NCBI GenBank assembly: GCA_002309805.1
Contig: DBYJ01000023.1
Location: 1-36,353 of the forward strand
Direction: 5' to 3'
Length of the DNA stretch: 36,353 bases
Origin: Bacteroidales bacterium UBA1189
Lineage (GTDB): Bacteria > Bacteroidota > Bacteroidia > Bacteroidales > Bacteroidaceae
The position numbers and the translations under genes are program-made. The notes under the pieces are model-generated. The model was not told where the DNA came from. It searched no databases and was given only the letters and a program-made list of their open reading frames with translations. This document shows, in pieces, positions 8,496 through 17,037 of this stretch (position 1 is its first letter; each line of letters begins with the position of its first letter).

Positions 8496-8924
8496 ATGAG
8501 TTCGAAATACGAAAGCGGAATCAGGCAGATTCCTTATAGTCAACAGCGCGTTTACGATAAGTTGTCGGATCTCTCCTTTATGCAGCAGTATCAGGACAAT
8601 CTGAGTCAGATTCCTGCCGACACTCTGCGCGTGGAGGACTTGCAATTCAGCCCCGATGGCTTCAGCTGCCGCGTCTCGCCCTTCGGTAATGTTGACCTTC
8701 GTATTGTCGAGCGCGAAGAGCCCAAATGCATCAAGCTCGAGTCTACGTCGTCGCCTGTTCCGCTGACGTTCTGGGTTCAGATTCTTCCCACGTCGGAAGA
8801 GTCAAGCAAGATAAAGCTCACCCTCCATACCGAGTTGAACTTCTTCCTCAAGGGCCTTCTCAATAAGCCCATATCGGATGGGATGGAGAAACTGGCTGAT
8901 GCTTTGGCAGCTATGCCGTATTGA
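8496..8924 (+). CDS. SRPBCC-superfamily (START-like) small protein
   Basis: 142 residues with no signal peptide or membrane segment. The pattern is an N-terminal strand (YESGIRQIPYSQQRVYDKLSD), a short helix, a long antiparallel sheet (FSCRVSPFGNVDLRIVEREEPKCIKLE) and a C-terminal amphipathic helix (LLNKPISDGMEKLADALAAM). This fits the SRPBCC/polyketide-cyclase fold that binds hydrophobic ligands. The ligand is unknown. It follows pyrE by 64 bases on the same strand and is probably co-transcribed. Family assignment rests on fold pattern and is moderately sure; a specific function cannot be given. Confidence 0.85.
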   Translation: MSSKYESGIRQIPYSQQRVYDKLSDLSFMQQYQDNLSQIPADTLRVEDLQFSPDGFSCRVSPFGNVDLRIVEREEPKCIKLESTSSPVPLTFWVQILPTSEESSKIKLTLHTELNFFLKGLLNKPISDGMEKLADALAAMPY

Positions 8925-8932
8925 AGAATAAG

Positions 8933-8963
8933 GGGTTAAGGGTTAATGATTAAAGGTTAAAGA
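8933..8963. repeat. GGTTAAGGGTTAATG-type word repeat
   Basis: A run of GGTTAA-like words between the SRPBCC and lipoprotein genes. A related reverse-complement run (AACCCTAATGACCTTAACCC) lies at 14261-14280 between bamA and the first skp gene. Low-complexity spacer; no function seen. Confidence 0.45.
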
Positions 8964-8975
8964 GAAAGGTTGGAA

Positions 8976-9998
8976 GTGAAAAAGATTTTACAGATATTAT
9001 CCTTGCTTGTGTTGGGGACGATGATGCTGACTGCCTGTCTTGGCAGCAGCGACGATACGGAGTCGTCGGAATGTGCGTTGCTTACGTTCTCCATTTCAGA
9101 TATCAAGACTCCCAAAACCATCACTCTTGACGACGGCACGGACTCCACCTATACTGTTGTCACGACGACAAGTACTATCGTGTTCACCATTGACCAGGTG
9201 AACAGCCTCGTCTATAACGTGGATTCCATTCCCTTTGGCACGAAGACGGATGTGGTTCCCGTCAGTTGCACAGCATCCACATCTTCATCCATTTATTACG
9301 ACAAGGAGGGTGTGCGTACATCCTTCACGACGGGCGATACTGTAAACTTTACTCACCCTGTTGTCTTTACTGTCGTTTCGCAGGACAAGAAGTATAGCCA
9401 CGACTACACCATTACGCTCAATGTCCGCAAAGTTGACCCAGGCGAAAGCTCGTGGCACAAGGTTTCTGGTACTATTGACTTGCAAGCCATGAAGCCCGAC
9501 GTTAGTGCCATAGAAGCCGACTTCCTTGCCCAGCACGCTGCAGACCACGTGTTTGCCTTCAGCTATCCGCTGACGACAAACAAGACCATCATGCGCAATC
9601 TTGTTGTCTGCTACGAGGATGCCGAAGTGGATTCTCTTGCTCACGTCTGGACACGTCTTTCTACGGAAACGGAATGGCGCGAGATGTGTCCCTCAGCCGA
9701 CAATCCCTATGGTTGCCCACTTCTGGAGAATCTGATGGTTGTCCGTTATAATGGTGACCTCTATGCCTTTGGCGGAAAGAGTAAAGGCGGACGAACGCCT
9801 GCTGTGGAGGCCTTTAGCCGGATGTTCGTGTCTGTGGATAACGGCGTCACCTGGCGCTCCCATAACGAAAAACTCTCTTTGCCCGATGAACTGTTAGGCT
9901 ATAACGGCGCATTTGATGCTGCTGTGGACAACGATTATTTCCTCTGGATTGTTCTTGAGGACGGCACCATTTGGAAAGGCAAGCAGAGCGGACTTTGA
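8976..9998 (+). CDS. Lipoprotein, DUF6242-like
   Basis: 340 residues from the GTG at 8976 (VKKILQILSLLVLGTMMLTAC); a TTG at 8970 is an alternative, and GTG is preferred because it starts directly at the lysine pair. The lipobox LTAC gives a lipidated Cys21, placing the protein in an envelope membrane. The first half is beta-rich (cadherin/Ig-like strands, SHDYTITLNVRKVDPGESSW). The second half has short propeller-like blades (LMVVRYNGDLYAFGG, MFVSVDNGVTWRSHNE). The layout resembles DUF6242 lipoproteins of Bacteroidales, which as recalled are usually longer, so the propeller may be short here. Role unknown. Same strand and close spacing suggest the pyrE-porG operon. Confidence 0.82.
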   Translation: MKKILQILSLLVLGTMMLTACLGSSDDTESSECALLTFSISDIKTPKTITLDDGTDSTYTVVTTTSTIVFTIDQVNSLVYNVDSIPFGTKTDVVPVSCTASTSSSIYYDKEGVRTSFTTGDTVNFTHPVVFTVVSQDKKYSHDYTITLNVRKVDPGESSWHKVSGTIDLQAMKPDVSAIEADFLAQHAADHVFAFSYPLTTNKTIMRNLVVCYEDAEVDSLAHVWTRLSTETEWREMCPSADNPYGCPLLENLMVVRYNGDLYAFGGKSKGGRTPAVEAFSRMFVSVDNGVTWRSHNEKLSLPDELLGYNGAFDAAVDNDYFLWIVLEDGTIWKGKQSGL

Positions 9999-10023
9999 TA
10001 ATAGGCATAATGAAGAATGAAAA

Positions 10024-10770
10024 ATGAAAAATAGAACTTATTTTAAGATGTGCTTCCTTTTCGCAGGCGTTTCACGTTTGCGTTGGAGGGCATTTTTCTT
10101 TCTTCTTCTTTCGTTCATCATATTTTTGCCTCTTTCTGCGCAGGAAGCCGAGGAATATAACATGGAAATCGGCGCATGGGGCGGAGGCTGTTTCTATATG
10201 GGCGATGCCAATGTCACTACTCCTTTCAAGAGCATGGCTGAAACGGCTGGCGTCTTGGCCCGCTATAACCTCAACCCCCGTATGGTGGTAAAAGGCGGAT
10301 TGGGCTATGGACATATCACAGGCACGACAGAAGGGCAGCAGAACCAATACCCCAACGGAGGAGCGACTGCCTTCGACCGTCGGGTCTTCGACTTCAGCGC
10401 CCACTTTGAGTACAACTTTTTCGCTTATGGCACCCAGGGCTATAAGGACAGCCATCGCTTCACCCCCTATCTGCTTGCCGGAGCTGGCGTCACCTTTACC
10501 CCCAAACCTGTCGATAACGTGTTTGCCCTCCACATCCCTGTCGGCATCGGCGTCAAATACAAGCTGGCGCATCGTCTTAATGTCGGCGCCGAGTGGACTT
10601 TCCGTTTCACTTCTACCGACAAACTCGACGTCAGCAATCCCCAAGGACTTCAACTCAACGATCCCTATAACATACACAGCACCGGCATGAAGAATAAGGA
10701 CACCTATTCCTTCGTTGTAGCCTTCATCAGCTACGATATCTTCGCCAAAGAGTGCGACTGTAACGATTAA
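10024..10770 (+). CDS. porG: PorG / DUF6089 outer-membrane beta-barrel protein
   Basis: 248 residues: a hydrophobic signal segment to about residue 40 (FLPLSAQEAEEYN), then alternating strands typical of a small barrel (MEIGAWGGGCFYMGDAN, RMVVKGGLGYGHITG, FDFSAHFEYNFFAYG, TPYLLAGAGVTFTP, IGVKYKLAHRLNVGAEWTFRF). In Porphyromonas gingivalis the PorG gene, coding for a type IX secretion component, lies just before uppS, bamA and two skp genes. The same order is present here, which supports the name. The start codon sits inside an A-rich AATGAAGAATGAAAA repeat also seen before a GH43 gene in this window. It ends 10 bases before uppS. The call rests on fold pattern plus neighbours. Confidence 0.8.
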   Translation: MKNRTYFKMCFLFAGVSRLRWRAFFFLLLSFIIFLPLSAQEAEEYNMEIGAWGGGCFYMGDANVTTPFKSMAETAGVLARYNLNPRMVVKGGLGYGHITGTTEGQQNQYPNGGATAFDRRVFDFSAHFEYNFFAYGTQGYKDSHRFTPYLLAGAGVTFTPKPVDNVFALHIPVGIGVKYKLAHRLNVGAEWTFRFTSTDKLDVSNPQGLQLNDPYNIHSTGMKNKDTYSFVVAFISYDIFAKECDCND

Positions 10771-10780
10771 GACCAAGACT

Positions 10781-11527
10781 ATGTATAAAGAAAAATTAGA
10801 CCTGACTCGCATCCCCCAGCACATAGCCGTCATTATGGACGGAAACGGACGTTGGGCAAAAGAACGTGGCATGAAACGTCGCGACGGGCACGTTGCTGGC
10901 ACCGAGGCCCTTAAGAATATCCTTAAGCCAGTCCGTGATCTAGGGATTAAATACCTTACCGTATATGCCTTCAGTACTGAAAACTGGAACCGGCCCGACG
11001 AGGAGGTGGAGGCTTTGATGGCTCTCCTATACGAGAAGCTCGATGTGAATCTTTTTATGGAAAATGATGTTCGTTTCTGTGTGATTGGTGATGTCAGCCG
11101 TCTTCCTCAGCATCTGCAGGCTGTGGTAAACCATTGTCTGGAAACGACGGCGAACAACACGAAAGGTACTCTTACCGTGGCGTTGAGCTATTCCAGCAAA
11201 TGGGAGCTCGTTGAGGCCACCAAAAAGATTGCCCGTCGTGTGCAGGACGGTACACTACAAGTCGACGACATTAACGAAAGCACCATTGACGAGTCACTCA
11301 ATACCTCGTTCCTCCCAGACCCCGATCTTCTCATTCGTACGGGTGGTGAATACCGACTGAGCAACTTCCTGCTTTGGCAATGTGCCTATACTGAGCTCTA
11401 TTTCTGCGATACCTATTGGCCTGACTTCGACGAGGAGGAGCTTTGTAAGGCCATCTGGAACTATCAGCAGCGCGAGCGACGTTTTGGTAAGACCAGCGAG
11501 CAAGTCATCGGTACAACGGAACAATAG
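10781..11527 (+). CDS. uppS: Undecaprenyl diphosphate synthase (cis-prenyltransferase)
   Basis: 248 residues, normal length. It condenses isopentenyl diphosphate units onto farnesyl diphosphate to make the C55 lipid carrier for peptidoglycan and surface polysaccharides; cytosolic face of the inner membrane. Signatures: IAVIMDGNGRWAKERG (catalytic Asp20), YLTVYAFSTENW, and RTGGEYRLSNFLLWQCAYTEL near the C-terminus. It begins 10 bases after porG and ends 30 bases before bamA. The gap to bamA carries a degenerate TCAAC word repeat. Confidence 0.97.
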   Translation: MYKEKLDLTRIPQHIAVIMDGNGRWAKERGMKRRDGHVAGTEALKNILKPVRDLGIKYLTVYAFSTENWNRPDEEVEALMALLYEKLDVNLFMENDVRFCVIGDVSRLPQHLQAVVNHCLETTANNTKGTLTVALSYSSKWELVEATKKIARRVQDGTLQVDDINESTIDESLNTSFLPDPDLLIRTGGEYRLSNFLLWQCAYTELYFCDTYWPDFDEEELCKAIWNYQQRERRFGKTSEQVIGTTEQ

Positions 11528-11557
11528 GCTAACGAGTCAACAGACCAATAAGTGAAC

Positions 11558-14218
11558 ATGAATCGAAACAACAATATAGCATTGTCTTGGCGATGGTTTC
11601 TTGCGTACTTTGTGGCGCTACTTATCGTCGTGCCTGTAATGGCAGACGACGATGACGAGGTCATCGAAAAACCAACCATCGTCTACACGTCAATGCCCAA
11701 GAAATACGAGATTGCAGGCATTACCGTCAGCGGTATAACAGGCTACGAAGACTACGTCATTATAGGCCTCTCAGGTCTTTCTGTCGGACAGGTTGTCAGC
11801 ATTCCTGGTGAGGAAATTACCGAAGCTACCAAGCGTTTCTGGAAGCACGGCCTCTTCTCCAACGTCAAGATTAGTGCCGAGAAATTCGTTGGCAACAAGG
11901 TGTATCTGAATATTGAGCTTGCGCCACGTCCCCGTTTGGCAGACATCAACTACAACGGCGTCAAGAAATCCGAACGCGAAGACCTCGAGAGCAAGATTGG
12001 CCTCATGAAGGGCAATCAAATCAATCCCAACATGATTGACAAGGCTGAGACCGTCATCCGTCGCTACTACGACGGGAAGGGTTTCAAGAACGCCGAAATC
12101 AACCTTCTCCAACGCGACGACGTCAATAATCCTGGGCAAGTAGTTCTTGATATCAACGTCGATAAGAAAGAGAAAATCAAGGTACACGCCATCACCATCA
12201 ACGGCAACGAGGCTCTCTCGGATAACAAGCTCAAGTGGGCGATGAAGAAGACCAACGAAAAGGGCTTCAACCGTTACCTCTTCCGACAGAAAAAGTTCAT
12301 CGTAAAGGACTACGAGGAAGACAAGGACAACCTTATCAACAAATATAACGAATACGGCTATCGCGATGCCCACATCGTTACGGATTCCGTCGTTCCCTAT
12401 GATGACAAGACTGTCGATGTCTTCATTACCGTCGAGGAGGGCAACCAATATCATGTCCGCAACATCAACTGGGTGGGCAATACCGTCTATCCTTCGGAAA
12501 TCCTGGACGAACTTCTGAAGATGAAGCCAGGCGACGTCTATAATCAAAAATTGCTCGATGAACGCCTCAAGAAAGACGATGATGCCGTCGGCAACCTCTA
12601 CTACAACAACGGCTATGTCTTCTTCCGTGTCGAGCCTTTCGAGACGAACCTTTCAGAGGATTCCGTTGATTTGGAAATGCGTATTCTTGAGGGACCGCAG
12701 GCTACTATCAATCATGTGCGTATTGCTGGCAACGACCGTCTGTACGAAAATGTCGTGCGTCGTCAGCTACTCACTTTGCCTGGCGCTCTCTTCAACCGCG
12801 AAGCTATCATCCGCTCCATGCGCGAGCTTGGAAACATGGGACACTTCAACCCAGAGAACATCGTGCCCGACATGAAGGAAGATGCTACGAACGGTACGGT
12901 TGATATCAACTGGATGCTTGAGTCGAAGGCCAACGACCAGGTTGAGTTCTCCATTGGCTACGGACAGACGGGCGTCATCGGTAAGGTGGCTCTGAAGTTT
13001 ACCAACTTCTCCATGTACAACCTTTTCCACAAGTCCGACAACTATCGTGCATTCATTCCGCAGGGCGATGGCCAGACCTTCTCCATTAGCGGACAGACCA
13101 ACGGCACCTACTTCCAGTCGTATAGCATTTCATTCCTCGATCCTTGGTTGGGCGGCAAGCGTCCGAACACGCTTTCCGTTAGTGCCTTCTATACCAAGCA
13201 GACGGGCGTCAACCGCAACTTCTATAATCAGGCCTACATGAATAGTATGTACAACTACAACTATTACAATATGTACGGCTATAACAATTATGGTTATAAC
13301 AACTACGGTTACTATAACATGGACGCCTACTACGATAAGGACAAGTACATGAAGATCTACGGTCTTTCGTTGGGTTGGGGCAAGCGCCTCCATTGGCCCG
13401 ACGACTACTTTACCCTTTACGGCGAGCTAACCTATCAACGCTACAACCTGCGGAACTGGGATTACTATTTCGTCTTCTCCAACGGGCGTTGCAACAATAT
13501 CAATGCCGGCATCACGCTGAGTCGCAAAAATATCGACAACTCCATCTATCCTCGTAACGGATCGGAGTTCACCTTCTCCGTTTCAGCCACGCCTCCCTAT
13601 TCGTTGTGGGACGGCATCGATTACAAGGCCCTGTCGAGCGTGGCTACTACGGATGCCAACTACAGCAAGGCCCTGCAGAAGAAGTACAATTGGATTGAGT
13701 ACCACAAGTGGAAGCTGAAGGGAAAATTCTATACCGCCTTGACCAGCGGGCAGAAGTGCTTCGTCCTCATGACGCGTGCCGAATTCGGTATCCTCGGCCA
13801 TTACAACCCCTTCAAGAAGTCGCCCTTCGAGACCTTCTACGTAGGTGGTGACGGCATGAGCGGCTATTCCTATAATTATTATACGGACATGATTGCCCTG
13901 CGTGGTTACGACAACGGCGCCCTCAGCTATGGCGGCTATGCCTACACCCGCTTTGCTACCGAATTGCGCTATCCGCTCATGCTTGAGAACTCCACCCAAA
14001 TCTACGCTCTTGCCTTCCTTGAGGGAGGTAATGCATGGGACGACGTCATGCGCTTCAATCCTTTCGATATGAAACGCTCGGCTGGTGTCGGCGTTCGTAT
14101 CAACCTGCCGATGGTCGGCTTGATGGGTATTGACTGGGCCTACGGCTTCGACCCCATCAACGGCAGTATGGGACGTAGCGGGAGCCAGTTCCACTTTGTC
14201 CTCGGACAGGAGTTTTAA
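11558..14218 (+). CDS. bamA: Outer-membrane protein assembly factor BamA (five POTRA domains plus barrel)
   Basis: 886 residues from ATG 11558; a GTG two codons upstream (11552) is less likely. A signal peptide ends near VVPVMA, followed by an acidic DDDDEVIEKP stretch. Repeated POTRA units run from about residue 45 to 430 (IAGITVSGITGYED, VHAITINGNEALSD, VRNINWVGNTVYPS, INHVRIAGNDRLYE). The rest is the Omp85 barrel, ending in FHFVLGQEF with the aromatic terminus of outer-membrane proteins. BamA folds and inserts barrels. A Tyr/Asn-rich segment (about 557-600, NYNYYNMYGYNNYGYNNYGY) lies in a probable surface loop and is unusual. The skp genes downstream encode periplasmic chaperones that deliver its clients. 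Confidence 0.97.
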   Translation: MNRNNNIALSWRWFLAYFVALLIVVPVMADDDDEVIEKPTIVYTSMPKKYEIAGITVSGITGYEDYVIIGLSGLSVGQVVSIPGEEITEATKRFWKHGLFSNVKISAEKFVGNKVYLNIELAPRPRLADINYNGVKKSEREDLESKIGLMKGNQINPNMIDKAETVIRRYYDGKGFKNAEINLLQRDDVNNPGQVVLDINVDKKEKIKVHAITINGNEALSDNKLKWAMKKTNEKGFNRYLFRQKKFIVKDYEEDKDNLINKYNEYGYRDAHIVTDSVVPYDDKTVDVFITVEEGNQYHVRNINWVGNTVYPSEILDELLKMKPGDVYNQKLLDERLKKDDDAVGNLYYNNGYVFFRVEPFETNLSEDSVDLEMRILEGPQATINHVRIAGNDRLYENVVRRQLLTLPGALFNREAIIRSMRELGNMGHFNPENIVPDMKEDATNGTVDINWMLESKANDQVEFSIGYGQTGVIGKVALKFTNFSMYNLFHKSDNYRAFIPQGDGQTFSISGQTNGTYFQSYSISFLDPWLGGKRPNTLSVSAFYTKQTGVNRNFYNQAYMNSMYNYNYYNMYGYNNYGYNNYGYYNMDAYYDKDKYMKIYGLSLGWGKRLHWPDDYFTLYGELTYQRYNLRNWDYYFVFSNGRCNNINAGITLSRKNIDNSIYPRNGSEFTFSVSATPPYSLWDGIDYKALSSVATTDANYSKALQKKYNWIEYHKWKLKGKFYTALTSGQKCFVLMTRAEFGILGHYNPFKKSPFETFYVGGDGMSGYSYNYYTDMIALRGYDNGALSYGGYAYTRFATELRYPLMLENSTQIYALAFLEGGNAWDDVMRFNPFDMKRSAGVGVRINLPMVGLMGIDWAYGFDPINGSMGRSGSQFHFVLGQEF

Positions 14219-14297
14219 ACTATCGCCCCCCGCAGATGTCTAAAAATCGAATAACTCAATAACCCTAATGACCTTAACCCTTTAAAAATTGGAAGAT

Positions 14298-14813
14298 ATG
14301 AAAAAGAGTATGATTATCGCAGCCCTCTGCTGCCTTTTCAGCCTGACTGCAGGCGCCCAGAAGTTCGCGCTCATCGACATGGAATACATTCTTAAGCACA
14401 TCCCGGCCTACGAGCGTGCTAACGAACAGCTCAACCAGATTTCCAAGCGCTGGCAGAGCGAGGTGGAAGCCATCTCCCTCGAGGCCCAGACGCTTTATAA
14501 GAACTACCAAAGCGAAGCCGTTTTCCTTTCTGAGGAACAGAAGACCAATAAGGAAAACGAAATCGTTGCCAAGGAGAAGGAAGCCCAGGAGCTTAAGCGT
14601 ACCTACTTTGGTCCCGAAGGCGAGCTCTACAAGAAGCGCGAGAGTCTGATGTCACCCATTCAGGACGAAATCTACAACGCTGTCAAGGAGATAGCCGAAG
14701 CCAAGGGCTACTCCATGATTGTCGACCGAGCCTCGGCCTCCAGCGTCATCTACGCTTCGCCGAAGATCGACATCAGCAACGAAGTCCTCACGAAGCTCGG
14801 CTATGCAGAATAA
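14298..14813 (+). CDS. Skp/OmpH-family periplasmic chaperone (first of three)
   Basis: 171 residues from ATG 14298; a TTG three codons upstream (14289) is rejected because the ATG begins a normal signal peptide (MKKSMIIAALCCLFSLTAGAQ). The mature part starts with the beta strand KFALIDMEYILKHIP and continues as a long charged coiled coil (about 45-125: QISKRWQSEVEAISLEAQTL, KENEIVAKEKEAQELKR). It closes with the strands SMIVDRASASSVIYASPKID. This is the Skp 'jellyfish' layout: a beta core with helical arms that hold unfolded barrel proteins in the periplasm. Follows bamA by 79 bases. Confidence 0.93.
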   Translation: MKKSMIIAALCCLFSLTAGAQKFALIDMEYILKHIPAYERANEQLNQISKRWQSEVEAISLEAQTLYKNYQSEAVFLSEEQKTNKENEIVAKEKEAQELKRTYFGPEGELYKKRESLMSPIQDEIYNAVKEIAEAKGYSMIVDRASASSVIYASPKIDISNEVLTKLGYAE

Positions 14814-14850
14814 ACAACAGTATTAACCTATAAAACCAATTCAAACCACA

Positions 14851-15351
14851 ATGAAAAAACATCTCATCATCCTGGCCCTTATGCTGGCCCCCCTCACCGT
14901 GTTTGCCCAGAAGTTCGGACACGTCAACTCGGAGAATATCATCAAGGTCATGCCCGAATGGCAACAGGCCCAGACTGATCTTCAGAATCTCCAGAAGCAG
15001 TTTGAGGACGACCTGAAGCGTCTCGAGGACGAGTTCACCAAGAAGAGCGAGGAGTACAACGCCCAGCAGGCCACGTTGCCCGATCAAATCAAAGAGCGTC
15101 GCGAGAAAGAGTTGCAGGATCTTTATACCCGTATGCAGCAATACTATCAAGAAAGCCAGCAGAAACTCCAGCAGGCCAGCGTGGAGAAGCAGCAGGCTAT
15201 CAACGAGAAAATCCTCAAGGCCATCAAGGAGATTGGCGCCGAGGGCGGCTACCTCTATATCTTCGACGTCTCCAGCGGCATTCCCTTCATCAACGAGACC
15301 ATTAGCGTCGATGTTACCGACCAAGTGAAAGCCAAGTTGGGCATTAAGTAA
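14851..15351 (+). CDS. Skp/OmpH-family periplasmic chaperone (second of three)
   Basis: 166 residues with signal peptide MKKHLIILALMLAPLTVFAQ. The mature chain starts KFGHVNSENIIKVMPEWQQA and then has a Gln/Lys/Glu-rich coiled coil (DLQNLQKQFEDDLKRLEDEF through QQKLQQASVEKQQAINEK, about 45-125). It ends with the beta strands YLYIFDVSSGIPFINETISVDV. Same fold as its neighbours but clearly diverged, so the trio is an old duplication. Gap of 37 bases to the previous skp; probably one transcript. Confidence 0.93.
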   Translation: MKKHLIILALMLAPLTVFAQKFGHVNSENIIKVMPEWQQAQTDLQNLQKQFEDDLKRLEDEFTKKSEEYNAQQATLPDQIKERREKELQDLYTRMQQYYQESQQKLQQASVEKQQAINEKILKAIKEIGAEGGYLYIFDVSSGIPFINETISVDVTDQVKAKLGIK

Positions 15352-15387
15352 TATCTGTTCTTTGCTCACTATTCACGATTCAATCCA

Positions 15388-15927
15388 ATGAAACGACTTA
15401 CCCTTCTCCTTCTTACGATGGTTGCGCTGTGTGCTACGGCGCAACCGCGTTTTGGCTACTTCAACTTCCGTGAGGTTGTTATCGCCCTGCCTGAGTATGC
15501 CACCATGCAGGCTCAGATTCAGGAACTCCGCGCCAAGTGCGAGGCCGAAATCAGTAACTCCGAGAAAGATTTCATCCAGCGTTACTCCGAGTTCATCGAT
15601 GGTCAGGCGGGCTTCCCCGACATCATCCGCGACAAACGCCAGAAAGAGCTTCAGGAACTCATGGAGCGTAGCATCTCCTTCAAAAAGGAGGCCGACAGCA
15701 CCATCGTCGAGGCTCGTCGCGAGATGATTAAGCCCCTTCGTCAGAAGGTTACCGATGCTGCCCGTACTGTCTGCCTTAAGGAAGACCTCGACTATGTCGT
15801 CAATACCGACCGCGACAACTTCATCTGCGTCAACGACTCCATCGGCGTCGATATCACCCTCAAGGTTAAGCAGGTTCTCGGCCTCATTTCCACTCCTGTC
15901 GTACCCGAAGCTCAAGGCTTGAAGTAA
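15388..15927 (+). CDS. Skp/OmpH-family periplasmic chaperone (third of three)
   Basis: 179 residues with signal peptide MKRLTLLLLTMVALCATAQ. The mature chain starts PRFGYFNFREVVIALPEYAT, then a helical arm (QIQELRAKCEAEISNSEKDF, KRQKELQELMERSISFKKEA) and C-terminal strands (LDYVVNTDRDNFICVNDSIG). The coiled coil is less Gln-rich than in the second copy and contains a cysteine (Cys51). Bacteroidetes commonly carry two skp genes after bamA; three is more than usual (recollection, not a count). Ends 108 bases before murI, with a hairpin in the gap. Confidence 0.9.
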   Translation: MKRLTLLLLTMVALCATAQPRFGYFNFREVVIALPEYATMQAQIQELRAKCEAEISNSEKDFIQRYSEFIDGQAGFPDIIRDKRQKELQELMERSISFKKEADSTIVEARREMIKPLRQKVTDAARTVCLKEDLDYVVNTDRDNFICVNDSIGVDITLKVKQVLGLISTPVVPEAQGLK

Positions 15928-15939
15928 TAAGGTCGACAT

Positions 15940-16002
15940 GTCAACAAGTCAACAAGTCGAAACGCAGAAAAAAAGTCTGCATCCACTTGTTGTCCTGTTG
16001 AC
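15940..16002. repeat. Inverted pair of GTCAACAAG repeats forming a long hairpin between skp3 and murI
   Basis: The left arm (15940-15957) holds two GTCAACAAG-type words. The right arm (15985-16002) is their reverse complement with 16 of 18 positions matching. Between them GCAGA and TCTGC (15964-15980) form an inner stem. It could act as a transcript stabiliser or attenuator before murI, or simply be an inverted repeat copy. Confidence 0.7.
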
Positions 16003-16035
16003 CTGTTGATTTATTGATTCCCAAAAACCAAAACC

Positions 16036-16887
16036 ATGAAATCCGGTCCTATTGGTATTTTCGATTCCGGCTACGGCGGACTTACTATCCTCACTCACCT
16101 CCGCGACCGTCTGCCGGAGTACGATTTCCTCTATCTTGGCGATAATGCCCGCACGCCTTACGGCAACCGCTCGTTTGAAGTCGTCTATCAGTTCACGGCG
16201 CAGGCTGTGCGTACCCTTTTTGCGCAGGGCTGCCCGTTGGTGATTCTTGCCTGCAATACTGCATCGGCAAAGGCCCTCCGCACCATCCAGCAGATTGACC
16301 TGCCGAAGATTGACCCCCAGCGCCGCGTGCTTGGCATCATCCGTCCTACCGTCGAATCCCTTGGTGCCCTTACCGTTACCCGTCATGTCGGTATTCTTGC
16401 TACGGGAGGTACCATCCGCTCGCTTTCCTATCCGTTGGAGATAAAGAAGCTCTTCCCCGATATCGTGGTGACGGGCGAGGCCTGCCCCATGTGGGTGCCG
16501 CTCGTGGAGAATGGCGAGGCTCAGTCTGACGGAGCCGACTACTTCATCCGTCAACGCATCGATGCCCTGCTGGCAAAGGACGAGCAGATTGATACCATCA
16601 TCCTTGGTTGTACTCACTACCCCTTGCTTTACGACAAGATTCGCCGCTATACCCCCGAGCATATCCGTCTTGTGCGTCAGGGCGATTATGTAGCCGACAG
16701 CCTTGCCGATTATCTGAACCGCCATTCTGAAATGGATGCTCTGCTCACTCGTGGCGCAACCACCCGCTACCTCACGACAGAATCTACCGATACCTTCCGT
16801 GCCTCTGCGGCTGTATTCCTTCCGGGTATTCCCATTCATCCCCGCCATATCAGCCTGACGGAAGGCGACCCCGAGGATAACGCTTGA
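16036..16887 (+). CDS. murI: Glutamate racemase
   Basis: 283 residues, normal length. It interconverts L- and D-glutamate in the cytosol to supply D-Glu for peptidoglycan. The two catalytic cysteines are in LACNTAS (Cys73) and LGCTHYPL (Cys191). Substrate-contact blocks IFDSGYGGL (8-16) and GDNARTPYG (35-43) are also present. It ends the pyrE-murI gene series and pairs logically with uppS. The TGA stop (16885-16887) lies inside the first unit of the locus C 21-bp array. Confidence 0.97.
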   Translation: MKSGPIGIFDSGYGGLTILTHLRDRLPEYDFLYLGDNARTPYGNRSFEVVYQFTAQAVRTLFAQGCPLVILACNTASAKALRTIQQIDLPKIDPQRRVLGIIRPTVESLGALTVTRHVGILATGGTIRSLSYPLEIKKLFPDIVVTGEACPMWVPLVENGEAQSDGADYFIRQRIDALLAKDEQIDTIILGCTHYPLLYDKIRRYTPEHIRLVRQGDYVADSLADYLNRHSEMDALLTRGATTRYLTTESTDTFRASAAVFLPGIPIHPRHISLTEGDPEDNA

Positions 16888-16983
16888 TTCTGCGTTGCCA
16901 GAGTTTGATTCTACGCTCACAGAGTTTGATTCTAAATTCTCAGCCCTTAACTCTACGGCCATAGTCCCTAACGCTATGGTCGT
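16884..16983. repeat. 21-bp phased tandem array (locus C)
   Basis: Five units with TCT-type cores at 16889, 16910, 16931, 16952 and 16973, exactly 21 bp apart. Consensus AYTCT-N7-YAG-N6, as in loci A and B. Unit examples: ATTCTGCGTTGCCAG and ACTCTACGGCCATAG. The first unit contains the murI stop codon. Confidence 0.82.
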
Positions 16984-17005
16984 AGTTGCTTCGTGCCGGA
17001 CATTC

Positions 17006-17022
17006 ATGCTTCTTTGAAGCAT
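17006..17022 (+). terminator. Short hairpin after murI and its array, possible terminator
   Basis: Perfect 7-bp arms ATGCTTC / GAAGCAT with a TTT loop, followed by TATT only. The stem is weak in GC and lacks a real T-tract, so termination is possible but unproven. It lies just before the next promoter. Confidence 0.35.
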
Positions 17023-17037
17023 TATTCGCGTAGAAGA

